Source of the DNA: Phenylobacterium sp.
GTDB taxonomy: Bacteria > Pseudomonadota > Alphaproteobacteria > Caulobacterales > Caulobacteraceae
Direction of reading: 5' to 3'
DNA: 50,174 nt
NCBI RefSeq assembly: GCF_016793225.1
Contig: NZ_JAEUMN010000107.1
Span: forward strand, 1 to 50,174
Shown here: positions 16,218-24,236 of the stretch, in pieces
How the letters are laid out: each line of letters starts with the position of its first letter
How positions within the stretch are numbered: position 1 is the stretch's first letter
The notes under the pieces: generated by a model
Seen by the model: the letters and a program-made list of their open reading frames with translations, nothing else
What the model was told of the DNA's origin: nothing
The model's database searches: none
Position numbers and translations under genes: made by a program

Positions 16218-17417
16218 ATGGCCGATTTCGGCGCCTCGGAGCTCGACGCGTTCGCCCGCGAAGTTCGCGCGGAACTCGCCGCAATGTATCCGCCCGAGCT
16301 GAAGGACGGCAGCGCGCGGACGGACCCGGAAGCGGTCTGGGGCGGTCGCCGCTTCGCCGGCTCGGACGATCCCCAGGTCACCTGGATGAAGCGCGTGGCG
16401 GCCAAGGGCTGGACCACGCCCACGTGGCCCAAGGCCTACGGCGGCGCCGGGCTGTCGGCGGCCGAGGCGCGGGTGGTCGAGAAGGAACTGGCGAAGTACC
16501 GCCCGCCGCTGCTGGCCTTCGGCATCTGGATGCTGGGGCCGGTCCTGCTCGAGTACGCCAACGAGGAGCAGAAGCAGGAGCACCTGCCGAAGATCGTCAA
16601 CGGCGAGATCCGGTGGTGCCAGGGCTACTCCGAGCCGGGGGCCGGCTCGGACCTGGCCGGGCTCGCCACCCGCTGCGAGGACAAGGGCGACCACTGGCTG
16701 ATCAACGGGTCGAAGATCTGGACCAGCTATGCCGATAAGGCGGACTGGTGCTTCTGCCTGGTCCGTACCGATTTTTCGAAGAAGCACGAGGGCATCAGCT
16801 TCGTGCTGATCGATATGGCCTCGCCGGGCGTCGAGACGAGGCCGATCCAGCTGATCTCGGGCGAGAGCCCGTTCTGCGAGACCTTCTTCACGGACGTGAA
16901 GATCCCCAAAGGCAACCTCGTCGGCCGGGTGAACGGCGGGTGGGAGATCGCCAAGCGCCTGCTGCAGTACGAGCGCCAGAACATCTCGGCCGGCTTCGGC
17001 GAGGGCGGCTCGGCGGGCGGCGCCTCGGGCGACCTGGCCTCGATCGCGAAGACCTACGGCGCGGCCGAGGACCCGGACCTGCGCCGCCGGATCACCGAGA
17101 ACAAGATGAACTTCCAGGCGCTGCGGCAGACCATCGCCCGCTCGGCCGCGGAGTCCCGGGCCGGCAACGGCCCCTCGGCGACGACGTCGATCATCAAGTA
17201 CGCGGCCGCCGAGTTCGCCAAGGAACGGTCCGAGCTGATGATCGAGGCGCTGGGCCACCAGGGCCTCGGCTGGGACGGCCCGGGCTTCGAGACGCCCGAG
17301 ATCATGGCCACCCGCGGCTGGCTGCGGACCAAGGCCAACTCGATCGAGGGCGGCACCTCGGAAGTGAACCTCAACGTGGTGGCCAAGCGCGTGCTGGGCC
17401 TGCCCGACCCGAAATAG
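16218..17417 (+). CDS. Acyl-CoA dehydrogenase, large (alpha-type) subunit, array copy 1
   Basis: 399 residues from the ATG at 16218 (MADFGASELDAF, shared by the paralogues; GGGAG upstream). Family marks are 'WCQGYSEPGAGSDLAGL' (about 133-149), the flavin-contact strand 'NGSKIWTS' and 'FCETFFTDVKIP'. Glu252 in 'LLQYERQ' aligns with the isovaleryl-CoA-dehydrogenase catalytic Glu. Glu377 in 'SIEGGTSE' sits where medium-chain enzymes keep theirs, so this copy has both candidate bases. It oxidises an acyl-CoA to the 2,3-enoyl-CoA with FAD, passing electrons to ETF. It is most like the ~400-aa subunits (FadE26/ChsE4 type) of alpha2beta2 dehydrogenases acting on steroid side chains. It is first of six in a row, 10 bases before the next. 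Confidence 0.92.
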   Translation: MADFGASELDAFAREVRAELAAMYPPELKDGSARTDPEAVWGGRRFAGSDDPQVTWMKRVAAKGWTTPTWPKAYGGAGLSAAEARVVEKELAKYRPPLLAFGIWMLGPVLLEYANEEQKQEHLPKIVNGEIRWCQGYSEPGAGSDLAGLATRCEDKGDHWLINGSKIWTSYADKADWCFCLVRTDFSKKHEGISFVLIDMASPGVETRPIQLISGESPFCETFFTDVKIPKGNLVGRVNGGWEIAKRLLQYERQNISAGFGEGGSAGGASGDLASIAKTYGAAEDPDLRRRITENKMNFQALRQTIARSAAESRAGNGPSATTSIIKYAAAEFAKERSELMIEALGHQGLGWDGPGFETPEIMATRGWLRTKANSIEGGTSEVNLNVVAKRVLGLPDPK

Positions 17418-17427
17418 GAGTACCCCG

Positions 17428-18639
17428 ATGGCCGACTTCGGCGGCGCGGACCTGGACGCCTTCCGGGTCGAGGTGCGGGACTGGCTGGACGCCAATTTCC
17501 CGAAGAGCCTGGCGAACGACGTCAACGCCCAGCTGGCCAAGCTGCAGGCGCGGCCCGAGAGCGAGGACGCCCTGAAGTGGCGCCGTGCGCTGGGCGCCAA
17601 GGGCTGGGGCACGCCGACCTGGCCGACGAAATACGGCGGCGGCGGGCTGTCGCGCGATCAGGCGCGGGTGCTGGCCGAGGAGATGGCGAAGGTGGGCGCC
17701 CGCAACCCCATCGGCGGCATGGGCGTGTCGATGTTCGGCCCGACCCTGCTGGAGTACGGCAGCGAGGCGCTGAAGCAGGAGCACTTCCCCGGCATCGTCT
17801 CGGGCGATGTCTGGTGGTGCCAGGGATACTCCGAACCCGGCGCGGGTTCCGACCTTGCGAGCCTGCAGACGCGGGCCGAGGACAAGGGCGACCACTTCCT
17901 CGTAAACGGTTCAAAAATTTGGACTTCTGGAGCTCAGTACGCCGATAGGTGTTACTGCCTGGTGCGTACCGATACCTCAAAGAAGCACGAGGGGATCAGC
18001 TTCTTGCTGATCGACATGAAGGCGCCGGGCGTCGAGGTGCGGCCGATCCTGCTGATCAACGGCACGTCGCCCTTCTGCGAGACCTTCTTCACCGACGTGA
18101 AGGTGCCGAAGGACCAGCTGTTCGGCCCGCTGAACGGCGGCTGGACCATCGCCAAGCGCCTGCTGCAGCACGAGCGCGACGGGATCGGGGCCAGCCTGGG
18201 CGCCGGGAACATCGGCGGGGCCGCGGTCGTGCCGACGGTGATCGAGGCGGCGAAGGCCAATGTGGGGCTGGACGCGTCCGGCCGGTTGGCCGACCCCGAC
18301 CTGCGCCGGCGGGTCACCGAGCACCTGATGGAGAACCGGGCCTTCCAGCTCACCGTCAGCCGCCAGCGCGACGAGGCCAAGGCGGGCAACGGGCCGTCCA
18401 ACCTGGCCGCCGCGATGAAGTACGCCGGCGCCAAGATCGCCCAGGACCGCAACGAGCTGGTGATCGAGAGCCTCGGCCACCAGGGCCTGGGCTGGGACGG
18501 CGAGGGCTTCGGCGCCGGCGAACTGGCCGCCATGCGCTCCATGCTGCGCTCGAAGGCCAATTCCATCGAGGGCGGCAGCTCGGAGATCAACCTCAACGTC
18601 GTCTCGAAAAGGGTTCTCGGTCTGCCGGACCCGAAGTAA
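17428..18639 (+). CDS. Acyl-CoA dehydrogenase, large (alpha-type) subunit, array copy 2
   Basis: 403 residues. Same architecture as copy 1: 'CQGYSEPGAGSDLASL' near 131-146, 'NGSKIWTSGAQYA' near 160-172, 'LLQHERDGIGA' with Glu249 at the IVD-type catalytic position, and 'SIEGGSSEINLN' with Glu381 at the MCAD-type position. The last ~27 residues closely match copy 1, so copies 1 and 2 form the closest pair by that criterion. About 17,900-17,995 the codons turn AT-rich (gta, tca, aaa, att, act, tct), unlike the rest of the gene; the encoded residues remain family-typical. It starts 10 bases after copy 1, so it is surely the same transcript. Confidence 0.92.
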   Translation: MADFGGADLDAFRVEVRDWLDANFPKSLANDVNAQLAKLQARPESEDALKWRRALGAKGWGTPTWPTKYGGGGLSRDQARVLAEEMAKVGARNPIGGMGVSMFGPTLLEYGSEALKQEHFPGIVSGDVWWCQGYSEPGAGSDLASLQTRAEDKGDHFLVNGSKIWTSGAQYADRCYCLVRTDTSKKHEGISFLLIDMKAPGVEVRPILLINGTSPFCETFFTDVKVPKDQLFGPLNGGWTIAKRLLQHERDGIGASLGAGNIGGAAVVPTVIEAAKANVGLDASGRLADPDLRRRVTEHLMENRAFQLTVSRQRDEAKAGNGPSNLAAAMKYAGAKIAQDRNELVIESLGHQGLGWDGEGFGAGELAAMRSMLRSKANSIEGGSSEINLNVVSKRVLGLPDPK

Positions 18640-18687
18640 GGTCTTAGAAGAAGCGGTACGAGAAGCCGCGAATAGGGAGAAACGGCG

Positions 18688-19887
18688 ATGGCGGATTCCG
18701 GCGGCGCCCTGGACGCGTTCCGCGCCGAGGCGCGGGCGTGGCTCGAGGAGAACTATCCGAAGTCGCTGCGCGAGGACCGGCGCGCCGGCGAGCGCGCCAT
18801 GGTCGGCGGCTTCAAGCCCGAGGGCGACCACCTGCTCTGGAAGCAGCGCATGGCCGAGAAGGGCTGGGGCACGCCGACCTGGCCGAAGAAGTACGGCGCG
18901 GGCGGCCTGTCGCCGGCCGAGGCGCGGGTGCTGCAGCAGGAGATGGAGCGCATCGGGGCCTACAACCCGATGGTGGGCATGGGGCTCTCCATGTTCGGCC
19001 CGACGCTGCTGGAATACGGCACCGAGGAACAGAAGCAGCGGCACATTCCGCCCATCGTTCGTGGTGAAATCCGCTGGTGCCAAGGGTATTCGGAGCCCGG
19101 CGCAGGGTCTGACCTGGCGTCTCTGCAGACAAAGTGCGAGGACGCCGGAGATCACTGGAAGATCAACGGCCAAAAGATCTGGACAAGCGGAGCGCAATAC
19201 GCCGACTGGTGCTTCTGTCTTGTTCGAACCGACACCTCGAAGAAGCATGAAGGCATCAGCTTCGTCCTGATCAACATGCACCAGCCGGGCGTCGAGACGC
19301 GGCCGATCCGGCTGATCGCCGGGTCGTCGCCCTTCTGCGAGACCTTCTTCACCGACGCGCGGGCCGAGAAGGACGACATGGTCGGGCCGCTGAACGGCGG
19401 CTGGACCATCGGCAAGCGCCTGCTGCAGCACGAGCGCTCGGGCCAGGGCGGCGGCCGGATGACCGGCGGCGCCTCGATCTCGGACCTCGCCAAGAAGTAC
19501 GTGGGCCTCGACGACGAGGGCCGGCTGGCCGACCTGGACCTGCGCTCGCGGGTCGTGGCCAACCAGATGAACGCCAAGGCCCACGCGCTGACCATCGTCC
19601 GCGCCATCGAGGAGTCGAAGGGCAACGTGAATCCCTCGGCGACGACCTCGGTGATGAAGAACTCCGGCACCTGGATCGGCCAGGAGCGGGCCGAGCTGGC
19701 GCTGGAGATCATGGGCCACCAGGGCCTGGGCTGGGAGGGCGAGGCCTTCGACAAGGACGAGCTGGAGGCGGTGCGCAACTGGCTGTCGGGCAAGGCCTGG
19801 ACCATCTTCGGCGGCAGCCAGGAAATCCAGTCGAACATCGTCTCGAAGCGGATCCTGGGCCTGCCGGACACGACGCAGGCGGTGTGA
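18688..19887 (+). CDS. Acyl-CoA dehydrogenase, large (alpha-type) subunit, array copy 3
   Basis: 399 residues. It carries 'CQGYSEPGAGSDLASL' (131-146), 'NGQKIWTSGAQYADWC', 'FCETFFTDARAEKDD' and 'LLQHERSGQ' with Glu249 at the IVD-type catalytic position. At the MCAD-type position it has Phe374 in 'TIFGGSQEIQSN' instead of Glu. The 'DARAEK' stretch and the C-terminal 'IFGGSQE' are shared with copy 5, so these two are close paralogues. A run of AT-ending codons covers about 19,055-19,265, the same protein segment as in copies 2 and 4. A 48-base gap with a GGGAGAAA ribosome site precedes the start. Confidence 0.92.
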   Translation: MADSGGALDAFRAEARAWLEENYPKSLREDRRAGERAMVGGFKPEGDHLLWKQRMAEKGWGTPTWPKKYGAGGLSPAEARVLQQEMERIGAYNPMVGMGLSMFGPTLLEYGTEEQKQRHIPPIVRGEIRWCQGYSEPGAGSDLASLQTKCEDAGDHWKINGQKIWTSGAQYADWCFCLVRTDTSKKHEGISFVLINMHQPGVETRPIRLIAGSSPFCETFFTDARAEKDDMVGPLNGGWTIGKRLLQHERSGQGGGRMTGGASISDLAKKYVGLDDEGRLADLDLRSRVVANQMNAKAHALTIVRAIEESKGNVNPSATTSVMKNSGTWIGQERAELALEIMGHQGLGWEGEAFDKDELEAVRNWLSGKAWTIFGGSQEIQSNIVSKRILGLPDTTQAV

Positions 19888-19889
19888 CA

Positions 19890-20036
19890 TCCGTCATGGC
19901 CCGGCTTGTCCGGGCCATCCACTGGGCTGTGAGGTGACGGTTAGAGTGCGGGGCGCCGCCATCCGTCGCCTTCGACTCACAGCCCAATGGGTCCCCCGGA
20001 CAATCCCCCGGACGAGCCGGGGGAGGGGGATGACGA
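19890..20036. repeat. REP-like palindromic pair between dehydrogenase copies 3 and 4
   Basis: The gap holds a short palindrome (GGCCCGG-CTTGT-CCGGGCC region, 19897-19915). It also holds a stem TGGGCTGTGAG (19923-19933), whose exact reverse complement CTCACAGCCCA lies at about 19976-19986. A second GC palindrome (CCCCCGGACGAGCCGGGGG region) ends near 20036 in GGGGATGAC. It belongs with the 'GTCATCCCG..CGGGA(T)CC' elements at 21297 and 43192. It is non-coding. Confidence 0.6.
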
Positions 20037-20079
20037 CGGGCAGCGGCGACGATGGGCTGGGAACAGGGAGGAGCTGGGC

Positions 20080-21282
20080 ATGGCTGACTTCGGCGGACCT
20101 GATCTGACGGCGTTCCGGGGCGAGGTCCGGGACTGGCTGGCGGCCAGCTTCCCCGCGTCGCTGAAGGGGCAGGCGCCTCCGGAGGGGCGGGAGCTGACGC
20201 CGGATCAGGACGCGTGGCGCAGGGCCATGGGCGAGAAGGGGTGGGGCGTGCCCACCTGGCCCAAGGCCTATGGCGGCGGCGGGCTGTCGCGGGCGGAGGC
20301 GAGGGTCATCGCCGAGGAGCTGGCCGCCATCGGGGCCTACAATCCGATCGGCGGCATGGGCGTCATGATGTTCGGGCCCACGCTGCTGGAGTACGGCAAC
20401 GAAGAACAGAAGCAGCGCCACATCCCGCCGATCGTCCGCGCCGACCTGCGCTGGTGCCAGGGCTTCTCGGAGCCCGGCGCGGGCAGTGATCTGGCGTCGC
20501 TACAGACCAAGGCGGAAGACAAGGGCGATCACTGGCTTGTCAGCGGCCAGAAGATCTGGACAAGCGGAGCCCATACGGCCGACTGGTGCTTCTGCCTCGT
20601 CAGGACCGACAACACGAAGAAGCATGAAGGCATCAGCTTTCTGCTGATCGACATGCGCTCTCCCGGCGTGGAGACGCGGCCGATACTGCTGATCAACGGC
20701 ACGACGCCCTTCTGCGAGACCTTCTTCACCGACGTGAAGGTTCCGAAGGAGAACCTCGTGGGGCCGCTGAACGGCGGCTGGACCATCGCCAAGCGGCTGC
20801 TGCAGCACGAGCGGCAGGGCATCTCGGGCGCCAACCAGACGGGCGCCCCGGGCGTGACGCCGGGCGGGCCCATCGCGGCGAAGGCGGCGGCCTATGTGGG
20901 CCTCGACGACACCGGCCGGCTGGCCGACCCCGACCTGCGCCGCCGGCTGACCGAGCACCTGATGGAGGAGCGGGCGTTCCAGCTCACCGGCCGGCGCGCG
21001 GCCGAGGAGGCGCGGTCGAACTCGGGACCGTCGGCGGCCAGCTCGGTGCTGAAGAACGTCGGCTCGAAGGTGCGGCAGGACAAGGCCGAGCTGACCGTCG
21101 AGCTCCTGGGGCACCAGGGCCTGGGCTGGACGGGCGAGGCGTTCCACGCGGACGAGTTGGGCGCCACGCGGGCCTGGCTGCGCGGCAAGAGCGGGACGAT
21201 CGCGGGCGGGTCCTGGGAGGTCCAGCTCAACATCATCTCGAAGCGCATCCTGGGACTGCCGGAGGCGACGCAGAAGGGGTAA
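20080..21282 (+). CDS. Acyl-CoA dehydrogenase, large (alpha-type) subunit, array copy 4
   Basis: 400 residues from the ATG at 20080 (MADFGGPDLTAFRG; GGGAGGAG about 8 bases upstream). The open frame before it is only the repeat element. Family marks are 'CQGFSEPGAGSDLASL', 'SGQKIWTSGAHTADWC' and 'LLQHERQGISG' with Glu244 at the IVD-type catalytic position. At the MCAD-type position it has Ala375 ('TIAGGSWEVQLN'), so Glu244 should be the only base. A milder patch of AT-ending codons lies at about 20,485-20,690. Palindromic repeats on both sides separate this copy from copies 3 and 5, so transcript processing between copies is possible. Confidence 0.92.
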   Translation: MADFGGPDLTAFRGEVRDWLAASFPASLKGQAPPEGRELTPDQDAWRRAMGEKGWGVPTWPKAYGGGGLSRAEARVIAEELAAIGAYNPIGGMGVMMFGPTLLEYGNEEQKQRHIPPIVRADLRWCQGFSEPGAGSDLASLQTKAEDKGDHWLVSGQKIWTSGAHTADWCFCLVRTDNTKKHEGISFLLIDMRSPGVETRPILLINGTTPFCETFFTDVKVPKENLVGPLNGGWTIAKRLLQHERQGISGANQTGAPGVTPGGPIAAKAAAYVGLDDTGRLADPDLRRRLTEHLMEERAFQLTGRRAAEEARSNSGPSAASSVLKNVGSKVRQDKAELTVELLGHQGLGWTGEAFHADELGATRAWLRGKSGTIAGGSWEVQLNIISKRILGLPEATQKG

Positions 21283-21296
21283 TGTCGAGCTTTCCA

Positions 21297-21380
21297 GTCA
21301 TCCCGCGGCTTGTCCGCGGGATCCATGCCGAGGCCGAGCGCGGCGGAACGATGGGTCCCGCGGACAAGCCGCGGGATGAC
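21297..21380. repeat. REP-like inverted pair between dehydrogenase copies 4 and 5
   Basis: Two 30-base arms, 21297-21326 and 21351-21380, are reverse complements with a single mismatch. Each arm is itself a palindrome, CCCGCGG-CTTGT-CCGCGGG. The element begins GTCATCCC and ends GGGATGAC, as in similar elements elsewhere in this window. It fills most of the 131-base gap and should fold into a strong hairpin in RNA. Confidence 0.8.
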
Positions 21381-21413
21381 GGTCAGAGATTTTAGCGAGG
21401 ACGGATATTTCCG

Positions 21414-22619
21414 ATGGCTGATTTTGGTGGCGGTGCGGATCTCGACACCTTCCGCAAGGAGGTCCGCGAGTGGGTGGAGGCGAATTTCCCCGCCTCGCTC
21501 AAGGGCAAGCCCAACCCGATGGCGGGCGAAGGCCGGGCCGAGAAGCCCACGGCCGATCAGGAAGCCTGGCGCAAGGCCGTCGGCGAGAAGGGCTGGGGCA
21601 CGCCCACCTGGCCGAAGGCCTACGGCGGCGGCGGGCTCTCGCCGGCCGAGGCGCGCGTGATCCAGGGCGAGTTCGCCCGGGCCGGCGCCTACAACCCCAT
21701 CGGCGGCATGGGCGTCATGATGTTCGGCCCGACGCTGCTGGAATACGGCACCGAGGCGCAGAAGAACGAGCACATCCCGCCCATCTGCCGCGGCGACCTG
21801 CAGTGGTGCCAAGGGTTCAGCGAGCCGGGCGCCGGCTCCGACCTCGCGGCGCTGTCGACGAAGGCCGAGGACAAGGGCGATTACTTCGCCATCACCGGCC
21901 AGAAGGTGTGGACAAGCGGCGCGCAGTACGCCGACTGGTGCTTCTGCCTGGTGCGGACCGACCCGTCGAAGAAGCACGAGGGCATCTCGTTCGTGCTGAT
22001 CGACATGCACCAGCCGGGCGTCGAGGTGCGGCCGATCGTCCTGATCAACGGCCAGGCGCCCTTCTGCGAGACCTTCTTCACCGACGCGCGCGCCGAGAAG
22101 AAGGACCTGGTAGGCCCGCTGAACGGCGGCTGGACCATCGCCAAGCGCCTGCTGCAGCACGAGCGCAGCGGCATCTCGGGCATGGGCGGCGGCATGATGG
22201 GCCCCTCGCTCTCGGACCTCGCCAAGAAGTACGTGGGCGTGGACGAGGAAGGCCGCATCGACGACCAGGACCTGCGCAACCGGATCATCCGCAACGCCAT
22301 GGAGACCAAGGTCTTCCAGCAGACCGCGTTCCGCGTGATGGCCGAAAGCCGGGGCAATTCCGGTCCGTCGGCCGCCACCTCGATCATGAAGAACGCCGGC
22401 ACCTGGATCGCCCAGGAGCGCCACGAGCTGACGCTGGAGATCATGGGCCACCAGGGCCTGGGCTGGGAGGGCGAGGCCTTCGACAAGTCCGAGCTCGAGA
22501 TCGTCCGCGCCTGGCTCTACGGCAAGGCCTTCACGATCTTCGGCGGCAGCCAGGAGGTGCAGTCGAACATCGTCTCCAAGCGCATCCTGGGCTTGCCTGA
22601 CCTTACGCAAGCGAAGTGA
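21414..22619 (+). CDS. Acyl-CoA dehydrogenase, large (alpha-type) subunit, array copy 5
   Basis: 401 residues. It shows 'CQGFSEPGAGSDLAAL', 'TGQKVWTSGAQYADWC', 'FCETFFTDARAEKKD' and 'LLQHERSGISG' with Glu250 at the IVD-type catalytic position. The MCAD-type position is Phe376 ('TIFGGSQEVQSN'), as in copy 3. Codon use is uniformly GC-ending here, unlike copies 2-4. It follows the strong palindrome at 21297-21380 and precedes the element at 22626-22762. Confidence 0.92.
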   Translation: MADFGGGADLDTFRKEVREWVEANFPASLKGKPNPMAGEGRAEKPTADQEAWRKAVGEKGWGTPTWPKAYGGGGLSPAEARVIQGEFARAGAYNPIGGMGVMMFGPTLLEYGTEAQKNEHIPPICRGDLQWCQGFSEPGAGSDLAALSTKAEDKGDYFAITGQKVWTSGAQYADWCFCLVRTDPSKKHEGISFVLIDMHQPGVEVRPIVLINGQAPFCETFFTDARAEKKDLVGPLNGGWTIAKRLLQHERSGISGMGGGMMGPSLSDLAKKYVGVDEEGRIDDQDLRNRIIRNAMETKVFQQTAFRVMAESRGNSGPSAATSIMKNAGTWIAQERHELTLEIMGHQGLGWEGEAFDKSELEIVRAWLYGKAFTIFGGSQEVQSNIVSKRILGLPDLTQAK

Positions 22620-22625
22620 TGGATT

Positions 22626-22762
22626 GACCACGGACCACACGGACAACACGGACGAACGCGTGACAGGACCAGCCGCGGGAAACTTGAGTGGAGGCGCGCC
22701 GACGGCGCGCGGTCCTGCCAGCGGCATGTCGATTGTCGGTGTGGTCCGTGTGGTCCGTGGTC
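22626..22762. repeat. 137-bp symmetric element with GACCACGGACCACACGGAC ends
   Basis: GACCACGGACCACACGGAC at 22626-22644 is the exact reverse complement of the sequence at 22744-22762. Inside, an AGGACC/GGTCCT stem and a small GC palindrome continue the symmetry. When translated, such elements give runs like 'TTDHTDHTD', a familiar artefact of dispersed intergenic elements in many genomes. It fills the gap between copy 5 and the small-subunit dehydrogenase. Confidence 0.75.
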
Positions 22763-22831
22763 GAAATTATTCTGGTCGCCGCGCCGGCGGCGGACTTTAT
22801 TGAAAACGCACAGAATTTCACGAGGAAAGAC

Positions 22832-23920
22832 ATGGCCGTACTGACCGAAGAACAGAGCATGCTGCGGGACTCGGCGAAGAGCTGGGTCCAGGAGAAGTCG
22901 CCCGTCACCGCCTTCCGCAAGATGCGCGATAGCGGGGCCGAGCTGGGCTACGACGTGGCCGCCTGGAACGAGATGGCCGAGATGGGCTGGGCCGGGGTGA
23001 TCATCCCCGAGGAGTACGGCGGCTCGAACTTCGGCTACCTGAGCCTGGGCCTGGTGCTCGAGGAGCTGGGCCGCACGCTCACCGCCTCCCCGCTGATCGC
23101 CTCGGGCCTGGCCGCGGCCTCGGCCCTGATCCTGGGCGGCAACGACGCCCAGAAGGGCGAGTGGCTGCCGAAGATCGCCGACGGCTCGGCCGTGGCGACC
23201 CTGGCGGTCGACGAGGGCCCGCACCACCGGCCCGACAAGGTCGAGGCGACCGTCTCGGGCGGCAAGCTGACCGGCAAGAAGACCTTCGTGCTGGAGGGCA
23301 TGGCCGCCAACGTCTTCGTGGTCTCGGCCAAGGAGAACGGCCAGGTCGAGCTCTTCCTGGTGAAGGCCGACGATCCGGGCGTGTCGCGCCAGAAGCTGTC
23401 GCTCGCCGACAGCCGCGGGGCGGCCAATGTCGAGTTCAACGGCGCGGCGGCCGAGAAGCTCTCGGGCGGCGCGGCGCTGCTCGAGAAGGTGCTGGACCGG
23501 GCGCGGGCGGGCATCTCCGCCGAGATGCTGGGCGCCGCCACGCAGGCCTTCGAGACCACGCTGGACTACCTGAAGACCCGCGTGCAGTTCGGCCAAGTCA
23601 TCGGCAGCTTCCAGGCCCTGCAGCACCGCGCGGCCAAGATGTTCACCGAGCTGGAGCTGTCGCGCTCGGCCGTCGAGGCGGCGCTGGCGGCCATCGACGC
23701 GGACTCGCCCGACGTGCCCGAGCTGGCCAGCCTGGCGAAGGCCAAGATGGGCGACACCTTCCACCTGATCTCGAACGAGATGGTGCAGATGCACGGCGGC
23801 ATCGGCATGACCGACGCCCACGACGCGGGCTTCTACCTGAAGCGCGCCCGCGCGGCCGAGGCGGCCTACGGGAACCAGGCGTTCCACCGCGACCGCTACG
23901 CGCGGATCCAGGGGTACTGA
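22832..23920 (+). CDS. Acyl-CoA dehydrogenase, small (beta-type) partner subunit
   Basis: 362 residues from the ATG at 22832 (MAVLTEEQSMLRDSAKSW; AGGAAAGA upstream). It keeps the fold marks 'YGGSNFGYLSLGLVLEELGR', 'RVQFGQVIGSFQALQHRAAKM' (flavin and dimer contacts) and 'MVQMHGGIGMTDAHD'. It lacks both catalytic positions. The stretch aligned with 'HERxGI' of the large copies reads 'RARAGI' (Ala224), and the chain ends at 'RIQGY' without the late Glu loop. The size and losses match the FadE27/ChsE5-type subunit of alpha2beta2 acyl-CoA dehydrogenases. It is likely the shared structural partner of the upstream large subunits; that pairing is inference. A rho-independent terminator follows 28 bases later. 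Confidence 0.88.
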   Translation: MAVLTEEQSMLRDSAKSWVQEKSPVTAFRKMRDSGAELGYDVAAWNEMAEMGWAGVIIPEEYGGSNFGYLSLGLVLEELGRTLTASPLIASGLAAASALILGGNDAQKGEWLPKIADGSAVATLAVDEGPHHRPDKVEATVSGGKLTGKKTFVLEGMAANVFVVSAKENGQVELFLVKADDPGVSRQKLSLADSRGAANVEFNGAAAEKLSGGAALLEKVLDRARAGISAEMLGAATQAFETTLDYLKTRVQFGQVIGSFQALQHRAAKMFTELELSRSAVEAALAAIDADSPDVPELASLAKAKMGDTFHLISNEMVQMHGGIGMTDAHDAGFYLKRARAAEAAYGNQAFHRDRYARIQGY

Positions 23921-23948
23921 TCGCCCCGACATCGCCGAGTTGACGGAG

Positions 23949-23978
23949 CCCCGTCGGTCGAGAGACCGGCGGGGTTTT
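23949..23978 (+). terminator. Rho-independent terminator of the dehydrogenase array
   Basis: CCCCGTCGGTC (23949-23959), a GAGA tetraloop and GACCGGCGGGG (23964-23974) form an 11-bp stem with one G-U pair, directly followed by TTTT. It sits 28 bases after the small-subunit stop codon. Confidence 0.9.
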
Positions 23979-24236
23979 CGTTCCTGGGGGAGGGGCTCTC
24001 GTCTTCCTTTCCCGCTCGCGGGAAAGGGGGACCGTCCGCCGACGCCGGCGCAGGCCGGCCGGAGAGCGGATGGTGGAAAGGGCAGGCGGCCGGCAGGGCG
24101 GATGGGCTCGCTGCAGCATGGCGTCGGGACTGAAGCTTTCCCTCTCCACCCCCCGCTCTTCGGCGGGCGGTCCCCCTCTCCCGCTCGGCGGGAGAGGAAG
24201 GGCGTCCGGGTCTGGCGTGGGTGGGGGGCAGGTGGC
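23979..24236. repeat. Inverted pair of REP-like elements in a gene-free stretch
   Basis: A copy beginning CTTCCTTTCCCGCTCGCGGG (24003) and running to ACCGTCCGCC (24040) recurs in inverted orientation at about 24162-24200, starting GGCGGGCGGTCCCCCTCTCC. Each half contains a small GC hairpin. The ~120 bases between them show no gene or further structure I can support. This accounts for most of the 316-base gap after the dehydrogenase array. Confidence 0.65.

Noticed and set aside
17900-17995. AT-rich patch as a sequencing or assembly chimera
   Set aside because: The reading frame and family-conserved residues are kept, and copies 3 and 4 show similar patches at the same position, so a biological cause is more likely. 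Read-level data would settle it.
17977-19890. A 637-codon open frame antisense to dehydrogenase copies 2 and 3
   Set aside because: It is a by-product of very high GC with G/C-ending codons in the sense genes. The translation is Arg/Gly/Asp/His-rich with no family pattern, while the plus-strand genes have clear motifs. Similar antisense frames over 4586-6502, 20892-22727, 24767-26668, 27301-29664 and 48110-50155 were rejected for the same reason.
22603-22920. Peptide with 'TTDHTDHTD' repeats as a possible repeat protein
   Set aside because: It is a translation of the palindromic intergenic element at 22626-22762, a familiar artefact.
22832-23920. Small dehydrogenase as a truncated pseudogene
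   Set aside because: It has a proper start, ribosome site, intact fold motifs and a terminator, and its length matches known small partner subunits.
23979-24236. CRISPR array or tRNA in the gene-free stretch after the dehydrogenase array
   Set aside because: Only two inverted repeat copies are present, not regularly spaced direct repeats, and no cloverleaf could be drawn.
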